64,000 nt of DNA from NCBI GenBank assembly GCA_030692515.1, contig JAUXZS010000045.1, forward strand, positions 1-64,000, given 5' to 3'. Each line of letters starts with the position of its first letter. Position 1 is the first letter of the stretch. The notes under the pieces are model-generated. The model worked only from the letters and a program-made list of their open reading frames with translations, was not told where the DNA came from and did no database searches. Shown piece by piece: positions 1 to 9,389 of the stretch. The DNA is from Bacteroidota bacterium (GTDB taxonomy: Bacteria > Bacteroidota > Bacteroidia > B-17B0 > Aurantibacillaceae). Position numbers and translations under genes: made by a program.

Positions 1-23
1 GCTATTAACTGATTTATCCCTTT

Positions 24-133
<110 letters not shown>

Positions 134-138
134 TTTTA

Positions 139-177
139 AAAAAATCCTCACTATTTATTTAGTGGGGATTTTTTTTT
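139..177 (+). terminator. Rho-independent terminator of the rRNA operon
   Basis: A perfect hairpin with arms AAAAATCCTCACT and AGTGGGGATTTTT and a short AT loop is followed by a T run. It sits 6 bases after the 5S gene. Confidence 0.9.
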
Positions 178-231
178 GACCTTTTTTTATGAGTTTTATT
201 GAATTAAGTTTTACCTATGATAAAAACACAA

Positions 232-948
232 TCAAAAATTTATATAATAGTCTTTTGTGAAATCTTTATAATCTTGTGTATAGTTTCTTGATTCATTTTC
301 CTCAATAACCAGCGTAGCTTCTGAGAATTCAGTTTCTTTAAATTCAAACTGCATTAAATGCCGTTTCTCACTTTCTTTTTCTGGCTTAGTTCTTATGCGT
401 AATAATTTTGATAAATAAAGCCCTTTTAATTCCGCCATTTTTCTAAAAATACCAGCTTCCGTTTTAGGTAGAATTAGGCAAAACTTACCTTTAATATCTA
501 ATAATTTAGTTACTGCGTCTATTAATTCTTCAAATGGAAGTGAATCTGAGTGTCGGGCAACCGTTCTTGTAGCCTCTGTGCTTTTGTAAGAATCAATAAA
601 GTAAGGAGGGTTTGTTACGATTAAATCAAATTTTTGAAGACTAGTTTTTGCTAATTCTTGTATGGAAATATTTTTAACATCAATCTTGGCGCTATAAATA
701 CTTTCATTCACGTTCAACTTTGCTTGGTCTGTACTTTCTTTATCAATATCAATAGCTGTAACTAACGCTTCAGATTTTTGTGCAAGCATTAATGCAATTA
801 CGCCAGTGCCTGTTCCAATATCTAAAATTGTTTTACTTCCATTAGGAGATACCCAAGCACCTAGAAGAACTGCGTCTGTGCCAACTTTCATAGCACACTT
901 GTCTTGTTTTATCGAGAATTTTTTAAAAGCAAATGTGTCACTAGACAT
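232..948 (-). CDS. trmN6: tRNA1(Val) (adenine(37)-N6)-methyltransferase-like protein
   Basis: Predicted SAM-dependent N6-adenine methyltransferase of the TrmN6/YfiC family, which modifies A37 of a valine tRNA. The 238-residue protein has the SAM-binding motif DIGTGTG at residues 43-49, an acidic strand end (DIDK, 67-70) and the N6-adenine catalytic motif NPPY at 113-116. The N-terminus (FKKFSIKQDKCAMKVGTDA) is typical of the family, and the length fits. It starts with ATG at 948 and stands alone between the rRNA operon and porP. The exact substrate is inferred from the family; a general methyltransferase of the small-domain class is the alternative. Confidence 0.85.
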   Translation of the reverse strand: MSSDTFAFKKFSIKQDKCAMKVGTDAVLLGAWVSPNGSKTILDIGTGTGVIALMLAQKSEALVTAIDIDKESTDQAKLNVNESIYSAKIDVKNISIQELAKTSLQKFDLIVTNPPYFIDSYKSTEATRTVARHSDSLPFEELIDAVTKLLDIKGKFCLILPKTEAGIFRKMAELKGLYLSKLLRIRTKPEKESEKRHLMQFEFKETEFSEATLVIEENESRNYTQDYKDFTKDYYINF

Positions 949-997
949 AAATTTTATTTTTTCATTTTTGTGAAACTAAAATTTGCACTATTTGTTT

Positions 998-1033
998 CAA
1001 AAAAAAAAAAGCGCTAGAAAACTAACGCTTTTA
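998..1033 (-). terminator. Terminator downstream of the adhesin-porP operon
   Basis: Read on the minus strand, AAAAGCGTTAG and CTAGCGCTTTT form a hairpin with one mismatch and a TTTT loop, followed by a run of T. It lies 8 to 44 bases past the porP stop, so it should end the adhesin-porP transcript. Confidence 0.75.
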
Positions 1034-1041
1034 AACTATTT

Positions 1042-2097
1042 TTAATAAGATGCTTTAGTATCACCACGACCTAAATTACGACCATAACCCGGAGATACAT
1101 TATACCTTAACATAATTTCCAAACCTCCATTTCTTTTTGAAGCTGGTGTTAATGGAGAAACGTTAATATCATAAGACGCACCGAATGCATACACGTCATA
1201 TTGTACCAAAACCGTTGGCACAATGGCATCTCTATATCTGTACTGAGACCCTACAGATATTGCGGCAGGTTTTTTGAATCCTGTGTAAGTAGATTGATCA
1301 ACCAAAATAAATTTAAATAATGCACCTACAATAAACTGACTGCTTGGACCTTGACGCATATATAAAAAGCTTGGCATAATTGCATTTTTTGAGTTTGGGA
1401 TATTAAAATCTCCATTTGCATAAACGCAATAACGAGTATATAACTTTTCTGATGTAATAATAAATGAATTAGCCGGAATAGTAAAATGGTAGGCAGAAAA
1501 ACCACCGTCAAATTTATTACCATCTTTTGAACTAAAAAACTTTTCGCTTTGAGCATAATTGAAATTAAAGCCTCCACCAACATCATATGAAGTGATTGAA
1601 CTTCTTGGCGTTGCTGGCTCGCCACTTAATAAACTTGCGTCATATTCGTAACCATTAAATTGTTTGTCCCAACGTAAATTATTTACATCTATAGTTCTAT
1701 AAAACAATCCTCCTTGCAAACCTCCAGAAACTTTCATTTGTTTATTTATTTTCTGAATATATGAAATTCCAAGATTTGGATTTAAGGTATTTAATTTGGC
1801 ATCACCTGCAGCATCTCTAAAAACATTTAAAGCAATTGCAAAATAACTTCCTTTAATTTTTTTAGCCTTAATAGTTTGTTCAAAGGATAAACCAATAGTT
1901 TGATAACTAGTTGCAACACTACCCCATTGAGTTCTGAAATTTGAAATAACTCTTGTGTTATAGTGCACTCCTGCTAATGCAGGATTAATACTACTTGGAG
2001 TTTCAGTATATTGAGAGAAATGAATATCTTGAGCTTTAGATAATTGGTTTACCATTAAAAAAGCTAACAAAGAATTTATTATATATTTAGTTTTCAT
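1042..2097 (-). CDS. PorP/SprF family type IX secretion membrane protein
   Basis: A 351-residue outer-membrane beta-barrel-type protein of the PorP/SprF family. A signal peptide ends near residue 22 (SKAQ), followed by the family start QDIHFSQYTETPSSINPAL. Family members work with the type IX secretion system and are often encoded beside the large surface protein they help to export or anchor. Here the gene starts 4 bases after the stop of a 1188-residue gliding-type surface protein on the same strand, so the two should be co-transcribed as substrate and dedicated partner (like SprB and SprF). The partnership is inferred from synteny. Confidence 0.9.
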   Translation of the reverse strand: MKTKYIINSLLAFLMVNQLSKAQDIHFSQYTETPSSINPALAGVHYNTRVISNFRTQWGSVATSYQTIGLSFEQTIKAKKIKGSYFAIALNVFRDAAGDAKLNTLNPNLGISYIQKINKQMKVSGGLQGGLFYRTIDVNNLRWDKQFNGYEYDASLLSGEPATPRSSITSYDVGGGFNFNYAQSEKFFSSKDGNKFDGGFSAYHFTIPANSFIITSEKLYTRYCVYANGDFNIPNSKNAIMPSFLYMRQGPSSQFIVGALFKFILVDQSTYTGFKKPAAISVGSQYRYRDAIVPTVLVQYDVYAFGASYDINVSPLTPASKRNGGLEIMLRYNVSPGYGRNLGRGDTKASY

Positions 2098-2101
2098 ATG
2101 C

Positions 2102-5100
2102 TTATCTAATTAATGTTACGTTACCCTTCATGCTATAACCCTTGCCCTCATAATCTTTTCCTTCGAGTCGAAAAACAAATACGCCAGTATTCATCATGTC
2201 TCCATTAAATGTTCCATCCCAACCAATATTTTTATCAGTTGTTTCAAAAACTTTTTGACCCCATCGGTTAAATACCATAAACGTTAAACTTTCGAGGCAT
2301 TCTCCTCTAACATATAAAATATCATTTGCACCATCTCCGTTAGGTGAAAATGCATTAGGGACAAACATTTCGCCGCAATCCTCAACAACAATTACATTAA
2401 TTGTATCGCTAGAAAAGCAGTTTTTACTATTGTACCCGGTTAAAATATATTGCGTGGTTGTAAGGGGACAAACCGTAACATTGTGAGCCGTTAGAGAATT
2501 ACTAAGTTTATAATTTGGTGACCAAATATATGAAGCTGCTCCAGAAGCAGTTAAGGTAACACATTTACCAAATCTAACAATAGTGTCACTTTTGTATTGC
2601 CCTGGAGGAACAATTGTTACGTTTGGAATGTCTACAACTTTAATATACTTATTTCTATAAGTAGTTAAAATACTGCCTACCGGAATATCATAAGGATTTG
2701 CAACTGTTAGAATTACATTGAATATACCAGGTAAATTATAACAAATTGTAGGATTAGTTAAGCTAGATGTTGCAGGTGCTCCCCCGGGAAATGTCCAAGT
2801 ATAGGTTTGCGGACCACCTGCCATTGTATCTGTTAAGTTTAAAAATGTAACGCAAGTTCGAGCACAAATTGTATCGTTGGTTGTTGCGGTTGTAAATTGT
2901 ATGTTCCGAACCGGCCGGCAATCAATGGCCCTCACACTGACTGTATCTTGGCGCCTACAACCAGGTATACCATTGTAACCTGAAATCAAAGTGTAAGTGG
3001 TTACTCCAGGTAATCTACATGGGGCATTAACAATAACTGAATTATTATTAATTGGAGTTAAAATTGACTGGGAATTACAAGGTGCCTGCGTGTATTGAGA
3101 AGCCCAGGTGTATGTTGGAACGACCCCGAAAGGTAAACCCGCATTATTATTACTACCTGTTAAGGTTAAAGTATTATCTGGCGCACCAGGTGTATTACCA
3201 ACAAAACAAACAGTATTAGTAGCAACATTGTTAATAGTTGGAATAGCTATTGATGTTAGAGGTTGGGGTAATACTGTAACTGTAATTAATCTTGGTAAAG
3301 AGACACAAGCTCTTGCATCAAATATTTCAAAAGTATATGTACAAGTAATTGAAGGAGTAGCTATAACCGTTCCCGCTAAAGGATTGTCTAAACTCGGCGC
3401 TACACTTAAAGGGTCATGCCAAACATAACCGTTGGTGTTTGTAGCAGAAGGAATTGGCAAAACCGCTAAGCTACTGATACCGGTAGTTGCAAGTTTTATG
3501 GAATCTCCAATACACATTATAGGTTGTTGTGGGGTTACTGCCATTGTAAATTGTGGGATTACAGTAACGCAAACAACCGCAGAGCCAGAGCAAACTGAAG
3601 TGGAACCTGTAACGGTATAACAAGTAGAAGTTGGCGGTCTAACTGTAACTGTAGGCCCAATACAAATTGTCATGTAAGCTGGATTACATTGCGACCAGCT
3701 ATAAATTGAAGCACCTGTTGCGTTTAAAATTACAGGTTTAGAAAACTGAGGGTAATTACTTGCCATACAAGTAGTAAAACTAGATTGTGTTACTTGCACG
3801 TTTAAAGGTGGCGCTAAATTTACCGTAACTACCGAAAAACTATTACATCCCGCTCCTGTTCCGCCAAAAACAGTATAAGTACCAGGGCCAACAGATATTG
3901 AAGGTTGAACAACAGAGGTGGTTAAAGTAGTGCCCGACCAAGTGTAAGATGTAGCTCCGGTTGCGGTTAATGTTGAGTTAAATCCCGTACAAACTGCAGA
4001 TGCAGTTGACGATATAGACATTGGCGGACTAGAGCCCATATTAATAGTAATTTGAGCGCTTCCATTACAACCCGCTCCATTGTCTCCCAAAACAGTATAT
4101 GTAGTTGCAACATTCGGAGAGGCATTTGTTACAGAGCCACTCGTAGTACTCAAAGATGTTCCTGGTGACCAAGTATAATTTACACCTCCAGTTACTGATA
4201 ATGTTGTAGTTTGACCAGGACAAACAGTGGCCGAACTGGCAACAACAGTAAGGGTTAAGCCTGTAGTCATACCTACCTGAACAGTAAGCATACCATTACA
4301 AGTTCCAGAGCTAGCAAAAACTGTATAAGTGGTTGCTATAGTTGGATTATCTACCGCAGATGATGTTGTTGAAATTGTTGTGGAAGGTGGAGCAACCCAA
4401 GTATAACTTGTAGCACCATTTGCTGTTAAAGTAACAGCACTACCAGGACAAACCGAAGGGCTTGAGGCTCCAGCGGCAATAGCTAAAAAATTACCTACAA
4501 CTACAGTAGTATTTGCAGCTGCAGTACAAGTACCAATGCTCGCTATTACTGAATAAACGGTTGTGGCAGCAGGCGTAACAATTTCTGTTGATGCAGTGCC
4601 TAAAGCAGTTGCACCGTTAAACCATTGAAAAGTAGAGCCTGCACTTGCATTAGCGGTAAGTGTAGCAGATGCACCCGTACAAATTGTTTGTGATGGAGCG
4701 GCAATAGCTAAAGTAGGACCTGCTGAAACTACAACTACTTGAGTAGCTGAAGCGATTGGCACTAAGCCATTTAAAGCAACACCAACAATAGAAAAGGTTC
4801 CAGCGGTTGGGTAAGTAATTGTAACTTGGGTTCCAGTTGCCGGAGCAAAGGTTGGCCCAGCAGGAAAGGCTCCCCATGTATATGTTGTCGCCCCAGCAAC
4901 AGTTCCTGTAACAGTAGCGTTAGCAGTTTGTCCAGAACAAGCAGTTAATGGTGTAGTAAAGGTAAATGCAACAGCCTGACTAAGAGTAATATCATCAACC
5001 GCTACAGAAGGATCTCCAGTGCCAGGACCACCCGTTACCGTGCCGTTTTGCCATCTAAAACCAACTCTCACAGCAGCGTTATTGTTTGCCGATGCAGGGA

Positions 5101-5668
5101 GAACATAACTTTGAGGAGTCCAAGAGCCTTGAGGAGTACAAGCGCCAACAACTGGCGCAAGTGTACCCAAAACATTCCATACCGCTCCATCAAAATAAAG
5201 CGCTTCGCAAAAATCACTACCAGGATTTCCGTTTGCTAAATATTTAAAAGCCATTGTAATATTTGACTGTCCAGTACAATTAACAACAGGTGATTCAGCT
5301 CTTTTATTTGTCTGCGAACCTGCACCTATCAAATAAGCGGCTCCAGGATCTAAAAATGGTGCAAATATATTTGAACCCATGTGTAATGTGTGATTAGTGC
5401 CACAACCTGTACCACAAGACCCAACAGGATTACCGTTCTCAGTCGCACTTATGAACCAAGCGTTTGCTTGAGCACCATTTCCAGGTCCGGTAGCTAATGC
5501 TGTAACTGCCCACGCACCGTTAGATGCAGTTGGAACCCCCGCCGTAGCAAGATTTCCTTGATTACAAGCTGCGCCGCCAAAAGTCTCAGTCCAAAAAACT
5601 TGAGCAAAGGTATTTCCTGTTAAAAAAAGTGCGATAAATAAAAAGCAAGAATGTATAATTCTTTTCAT
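2102..5668 (-). CDS. Large secreted protein with gliding-motility-associated C-terminal domain (T9SS type B)
   Basis: A 1188-residue Ser/Thr/Ala-rich cell-surface protein. It has a signal peptide (residues 1 to about 22), a long stretch of repeated beta-rich modules (repeats of the form TATGATSYTWS...TTTYTV between about 230 and 900), a PKD-like domain near residues 930-1010 (YTWTFPGGAP, then FNVILTVANP), and from residue 1101 the type B sorting domain (FVPNAFSPNGDGANDILYV, then FNRWGQKVFE). That domain directs export by the type IX secretion system. It is first in an operon with porP. Likely roles are adhesion or gliding; the ligand cannot be read from the sequence. Confidence 0.92.
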   Translation of the reverse strand: MKRIIHSCFLFIALFLTGNTFAQVFWTETFGGAACNQGNLATAGVPTASNGAWAVTALATGPGNGAQANAWFISATENGNPVGSCGTGCGTNHTLHMGSNIFAPFLDPGAAYLIGAGSQTNKRAESPVVNCTGQSNITMAFKYLANGNPGSDFCEALYFDGAVWNVLGTLAPVVGACTPQGSWTPQSYVLPASANNNAAVRVGFRWQNGTVTGGPGTGDPSVAVDDITLSQAVAFTFTTPLTACSGQTANATVTGTVAGATTYTWGAFPAGPTFAPATGTQVTITYPTAGTFSIVGVALNGLVPIASATQVVVVSAGPTLAIAAPSQTICTGASATLTANASAGSTFQWFNGATALGTASTEIVTPAATTVYSVIASIGTCTAAANTTVVVGNFLAIAAGASSPSVCPGSAVTLTANGATSYTWVAPPSTTISTTSSAVDNPTIATTYTVFASSGTCNGMLTVQVGMTTGLTLTVVASSATVCPGQTTTLSVTGGVNYTWSPGTSLSTTSGSVTNASPNVATTYTVLGDNGAGCNGSAQITINMGSSPPMSISSTASAVCTGFNSTLTATGATSYTWSGTTLTTSVVQPSISVGPGTYTVFGGTGAGCNSFSVVTVNLAPPLNVQVTQSSFTTCMASNYPQFSKPVILNATGASIYSWSQCNPAYMTICIGPTVTVRPPTSTCYTVTGSTSVCSGSAVVCVTVIPQFTMAVTPQQPIMCIGDSIKLATTGISSLAVLPIPSATNTNGYVWHDPLSVAPSLDNPLAGTVIATPSITCTYTFEIFDARACVSLPRLITVTVLPQPLTSIAIPTINNVATNTVCFVGNTPGAPDNTLTLTGSNNNAGLPFGVVPTYTWASQYTQAPCNSQSILTPINNNSVIVNAPCRLPGVTTYTLISGYNGIPGCRRQDTVSVRAIDCRPVRNIQFTTATTNDTICARTCVTFLNLTDTMAGGPQTYTWTFPGGAPATSSLTNPTICYNLPGIFNVILTVANPYDIPVGSILTTYRNKYIKVVDIPNVTIVPPGQYKSDTIVRFGKCVTLTASGAASYIWSPNYKLSNSLTAHNVTVCPLTTTQYILTGYNSKNCFSSDTINVIVVEDCGEMFVPNAFSPNGDGANDILYVRGECLESLTFMVFNRWGQKVFETTDKNIGWDGTFNGDMMNTGVFVFRLEGKDYEGKGYSMKGNVTLIR

Positions 5669-6003
5669 AATGTGGATGAATTTTAATTAGCTAATATATA
5701 GTTTAAGTTTTAAATAATCTAATTATTTAGATATAAATCCTAACTTTTTACAAAGGGTATAAAGTTAATTAAATCAGCAGCGATTAGATTGCTATTAAAC
5801 ACGTATTGTTTCGCTAAAGGGTTGGGTTAATTTTAAATTTAAAATAGATATTTATCTAAAAAGCTATTTTTTTTGCTTGAATCTCATCTTTTAGCGAGTA
5901 AACAAAAAAATAGTTCCCAAGTTTTAAAAACAAATTAACATTCAAAATTTTCAAATTAAAAATAATGCAACTTTACACTTTAGAAAATTAGTCTAAAAAA
6001 AAC
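5669..6003. other. Intergenic region between divergent adhesin and carA
   Basis: This AT-rich stretch of 335 bases separates the minus-strand adhesin-porP operon from plus-strand carA and should hold both promoters. I see no perfect TAnnTTTG element on either strand; the nearest plus-strand candidate is TACACTTTAG at about 5973-5982. There is no convincing hairpin, RNA gene or small open frame. Confidence 0.5.
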
Positions 6004-7137
6004 ATGCATTTAAAATATTCTTCAAGCCCAAAAGCACTATTAGTATTACAAGACGGAAAAGTGTTTGAAGGTAAAGCTTCGGGAAAAATAGGGACAACCA
6101 CCGGCGAAATCTGCTTTAATACAGGCATGACAGGTTATCAAGAAATTTTCACCGACCCTTCTTATTTCGGACAAATTGTTGTAATGGCAGCTACACATAT
6201 TGGGAACTATGGTGTTGAAGAAAATGAAGTTGAAAGTGATGGAATAAAAATTGCAGGCATGGTTTGCAAAAAATTTAATTCTGGTTTTTCTCGTCCTCGT
6301 GCTCAAAAAAGTTTACAACAGTATTTTGAAGAATCAAACATTGTTTCTATTTGTGAAGTTGATACGCGTGCTATTGTTAAGTATGTTAGAGAAAATGGCG
6401 CAATGAATTGCATTATCTCTTCAGAAATATTAGACGTAGATGTTTTAAAAAAACAATTAGCTAAGGTGCCAAATATGGAAGGTTTAGAATTAGCCTCTAA
6501 AGTTTCTACTAAACAGACTTATTTTTTTGGTAACGAAACCGCAAAATACAAAGTTGCTGTGATGGATTATGGCGTTAAAAAAAATATTTTAAGATCGTTG
6601 ACAGAAAGAGATTGTTACTTAAAAGTTTTTCCTTTTAATGCAAGTGCTGCAGAAGTTTTAGCATTTAATCCAAGTGGCATAATGTTGTCTAATGGCCCAG
6701 GAGACCCTAGTGCAATGCCAAAAGAAAGCGCTGTTGTTAAAGAACTTGTTGATTCTAATATTCCTGTTTTCGGGATTTGTTTAGGTCATCAATTATTGGC
6801 CCAATCTCAAGGAATTTCAACTTATAAAATGCATGCAGGCCACCGTGGAATAAACAGCCCGGTTAAAAATTTAATTAGCGGTAAAAGCGAAATTACTTCT
6901 CAAAATCATGGTTTTAGTGTTAGTCCTGAAGATATTGCTAAAAATTCTAACATAGAAATTACACATGTAAATTTAAATGATCAGACGATAGAAGGTATAC
7001 GAGTAATTAATAAAAATGCCTTTTCTGTACAACATCATCCAGAGGCTTGTCCCGGACCACTTGATTCAAAATATCTTTTTGATGAATTTGTTACTATGAT
7101 TGAAAGAGTAAAAAGTTTAAAGAAAGCAACTGCCTAA
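6004..7137 (+). CDS. carA: Carbamoyl-phosphate synthase, small (glutamine amidotransferase) subunit
   Basis: Hydrolyses glutamine and passes ammonia to the large subunit CarB, making carbamoyl phosphate for pyrimidine and arginine synthesis. The 377-residue protein has the CPSase small-chain N-terminal domain (EICFNTGMTGYQEI near 37-50) and a class I amidotransferase domain with the glycine-rich SNGPGDPSAMP segment, the nucleophile cysteine in FGICLGHQL (about residue 259) and the catalytic His/Glu in QHHPEACPGP (about 344-353). All catalytic residues are present and the length is normal. carB is not in the window. The ATG at 6004 matches the family start. Confidence 0.96.
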   Translation: MHLKYSSSPKALLVLQDGKVFEGKASGKIGTTTGEICFNTGMTGYQEIFTDPSYFGQIVVMAATHIGNYGVEENEVESDGIKIAGMVCKKFNSGFSRPRAQKSLQQYFEESNIVSICEVDTRAIVKYVRENGAMNCIISSEILDVDVLKKQLAKVPNMEGLELASKVSTKQTYFFGNETAKYKVAVMDYGVKKNILRSLTERDCYLKVFPFNASAAEVLAFNPSGIMLSNGPGDPSAMPKESAVVKELVDSNIPVFGICLGHQLLAQSQGISTYKMHAGHRGINSPVKNLISGKSEITSQNHGFSVSPEDIAKNSNIEITHVNLNDQTIEGIRVINKNAFSVQHHPEACPGPLDSKYLFDEFVTMIERVKSLKKATA

Positions 7138-7188
7138 GAAGTTAGAATTTAGATTTAAATCTTAAATCAAAAAATCTTAGATCTGAAA

Positions 7189-7407
7189 TTACTTTATTTC
7201 TTCGAAATCAACATAATCGCCTTCTTTATCGGCGCTTTTTTGAACTATATCCTTTGAATCTTTTTTTGTAGAAAAGTTAACTTTACTTTCTGTAGTATTG
7301 CTTTGATTGTTATTATTTACAAATGATTTTTTTGGACTACTTTTAAAAATATCCACCAATTTATAAATTAACCAAACAATAATTAAAGTCCAAATTACAT
7401 CTTTCAT
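7189..7407 (-). CDS. Small membrane protein, DUF4834-like
   Basis: A 72-residue protein with one N-terminal membrane segment (about residues 4-20), a polar Ser/Asn/Lys-rich middle and an acidic C-terminus GDYVDFEEIK. This arrangement resembles the DUF4834 family of small Bacteroidota proteins, whose function is unknown. It is convergent with carA. The assignment rests on size, the single membrane segment and the C-terminal motif. Confidence 0.6.
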   Translation of the reverse strand: MKDVIWTLIIVWLIYKLVDIFKSSPKKSFVNNNNQSNTTESKVNFSTKKDSKDIVQKSADKEGDYVDFEEIK

Positions 7408-7480
7408 AAGTAGAACAAATTTAATTATTTACTTATATTATTGGGGTTATAGTTTGTTAATTTTATTTGGGAATGTTTTT

Positions 7481-7653
7481 GCCACTGATTTCACTAATTA
7501 GCACAAATTTTTGTAACGCAAATGCTCTAATTTTTTTGGTGAAAATTGTTTTAATCCATAAAAACTAAGGATTAACACAAGAATTAACACGAAACGATTT
7601 TGAAATAGACCTTATAATTTATTTTTCTTCGTGAAATTAGTGTAATTCGTGGC
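7481..7653. repeat. Intergenic inverted repeat (MITE-like), about 170 bp
   Basis: Imperfect inverted ends, GCCACTGATTTCACTAATTA at 7481-7500 and GTGAAATTAGTGTAATTCGT then GGC at 7631-7653, flank an AT-rich core with no gene. A third, single copy of the same motif (CTAATTAGTGCAATTAGTGC) lies at about 9343-9362, before apt. The 350 bases from 7408 to 7757 hold only this repeat and the GAPDH promoter. Confidence 0.55.
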
Positions 7654-7706
7654 GGTTTAGTTCAGGTAGTTTTTATAAACAATAACAGCTTACTTTATTA
7701 ACAAAA

Positions 7707-7737
7707 TTGGCTGTGCAGCAAGGATTTTATACTTTTG
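7707..7737 (+). promoter_or_regulatory. Bacteroidota-type promoter of the GAPDH gene
   Basis: A -7 element TACTTTTG (7730-7737, consensus TAnnTTTG) lies 20 bases after a TTG (7707-7709) suited to the -33 element. Transcription would start near 7743, about 15 bases before the ATG at 7758. This argues that the in-frame TTG at 7707 is promoter DNA and not a start codon. Confidence 0.6.
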
Positions 7738-7757
7738 CACAAATTAAATTTAAGCCA

Positions 7758-9221
7758 ATGGAATCTTTAGAAAAAACAAACACCGATTATCAAACTCAAC
7801 TAAATGATTGGATAGAACAAGAAAAAGCTGCAATAGATTTAATAAGTACAGTTGGAAAATTATGGTTTGAACGCTCTATAGAACTTATTTTATTTAGAAA
7901 CCAATTAGTAGACAGAAGTGCAAGCGAAATAATGAACCTTCACTTATATGCAAAAAACATTGTAAAAAAACCAATTACTGTTTATGAAACAGTTGCTATA
8001 GCTAAAGAAATTCTTGAGTCTAATGTTGGAGCCGGTAGAATAGATATTGGAAAGTTGGCATTTGAGTGGGATCAAGAAAAAGCGCAATATAAATCGCAAA
8101 AAGATTTTATTAATGATAAATTAAAAAACATGCTTGGTGTTTCTAATCCAGTAACACCTAAGGATGTAATATTATATGGTTTTGGTCGTATTGGGCGTTT
8201 AGCGGCTCGCGAGTTAATTGCGCAGGCAGGCAAAGGCGAACAATTAAGATTAAAAGCAATTGTTACACGTGGCAACAGCGATGAGGAAATTGTAAAACGC
8301 GCCGATTTGTTACGCACAGATTCTGTACATGGCCCTTTTCCCGGAACAGTAATTGAAGATTTAGAAAATAAAGCACTAATTATTAACGGGCATACCGTGC
8401 ATATGATTAATGGCGATAAGCCTGATACTATTGATTATACAGCATACGGCATTCACGATGCTTTAGTAATTGATAATACCGGAGTTTTTCGTGATAGAGA
8501 AGCGTTAAGCCGCCATTTAAAATCAAAAGGCGTTGCAAAAGTGTTATTAACAGCGCCCGCAAAGGGCGATGTGCCAAACGTAGTACACGGCGTTAATCAC
8601 GAAACAGTTGATGTTCGAAAAGAAACTGTTTTTTCAGCTGCTAGTTGTACAACAAATGCCATTATGCCAATTTTACAAGTAATTGATAAAGAATTGGGTA
8701 TTCAAAAAGGGCATATCGAAACTGTTCACTCTTATACAAACGATCAAAATTTACTTGATAATTATCATCCTAAATACCGTCGTGGCCGCTCTGCGGCTTT
8801 AAACATGGTTATTACTGAAACCGGTGCAGAAAGTGCTTTGAAAAAAGTATTGCCTCATTTAAGTGGGAAATTTACAGCCAACTCGGTACGTGTACCAACT
8901 CCAAATGTGAGTTTAGGTATATTAAACTTAAATGTAAATAAGGAAGTAACTAAAGATGAAGTAAACGAAATTATTAAACGTTATGCTTTACAAGGTGCAT
9001 TGGTTGAACAAATTCAATACGCATTTAGTAACGAATTGGTAAGTACAGATATTATTGGAAGTTCTTGCCCAAGTGTATTTGACAGCCAAGCAACAATTGT
9101 TTCTCCAGATAAAAAAAGTATTGTATTATATGTTTGGTATGATAATGAATATGGTTATACTCGCCAGGTTATTCGCTTCAGTAAACACATCAGCGAGGTA
9201 CGTAGACCGGTTTATTATTAA
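7758..9221 (+). CDS. Glyceraldehyde-3-phosphate dehydrogenase, long form
   Basis: NAD(P)-dependent glycolytic/gluconeogenic GAPDH. The 487-residue protein has an N-terminal helical extension of about 130 residues before the Rossmann domain, where YGFGRIGRLAAREL starts near residue 136. The catalytic cysteine is in SAASCTTNA (about 297) and the catalytic histidine follows in HSYTNDQN. The C-terminus WYDNEYGYTRQVIRF is typical. Normal GAPDH has about 335 residues; long versions of about 480 residues occur in Bacteroidota, but the role of the extension is not known to me. I chose the ATG at 7758; an upstream TTG fits a promoter element instead. Confidence 0.92.
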   Translation: MESLEKTNTDYQTQLNDWIEQEKAAIDLISTVGKLWFERSIELILFRNQLVDRSASEIMNLHLYAKNIVKKPITVYETVAIAKEILESNVGAGRIDIGKLAFEWDQEKAQYKSQKDFINDKLKNMLGVSNPVTPKDVILYGFGRIGRLAARELIAQAGKGEQLRLKAIVTRGNSDEEIVKRADLLRTDSVHGPFPGTVIEDLENKALIINGHTVHMINGDKPDTIDYTAYGIHDALVIDNTGVFRDREALSRHLKSKGVAKVLLTAPAKGDVPNVVHGVNHETVDVRKETVFSAASCTTNAIMPILQVIDKELGIQKGHIETVHSYTNDQNLLDNYHPKYRRGRSAALNMVITETGAESALKKVLPHLSGKFTANSVRVPTPNVSLGILNLNVNKEVTKDEVNEIIKRYALQGALVEQIQYAFSNELVSTDIIGSSCPSVFDSQATIVSPDKKSIVLYVWYDNEYGYTRQVIRFSKHISEVRRPVYY

Positions 9222-9245
9222 TCGCTTACTGTTTAGCTTTTATTT

Positions 9246-9286
9246 TAAGTCTCGTTTTAGTTTTTTCTATAACGAGACTTTTTTTA
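9246..9286 (+). terminator. Terminator downstream of GAPDH
   Basis: Hairpin arms AAGTCTCGTT (9247-9256) and AACGAGACTT (9271-9280), with a 14-base loop, are followed by a T run. It begins about 25 bases after the GAPDH stop. Confidence 0.85.
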
Positions 9287-9371
9287 TAATTTAATTTTGA
9301 TTCATTTTCTGTCACATAAATTTTTTAATAAATAATTTAGTCTAATTAGTGCAATTAGTGCCATTTTATAC

Positions 9372-9379
9372 TATGTTTG
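9372..9379 (+). promoter_or_regulatory. Candidate -7 promoter element of apt
   Basis: TATGTTTG matches TAnnTTTG and lies 10 bases before the apt ATG at 9390. I see no TTTG at the proper -33 spacing, so this is tentative. Confidence 0.35.
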
Positions 9380-9389
9380 TAATTCTATA

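Noticed and set aside
3108..3620. Plus-strand open frames inside the adhesin gene
   Set aside because: They are antisense shadows of the Ser/Thr-rich repeats of the surface protein.
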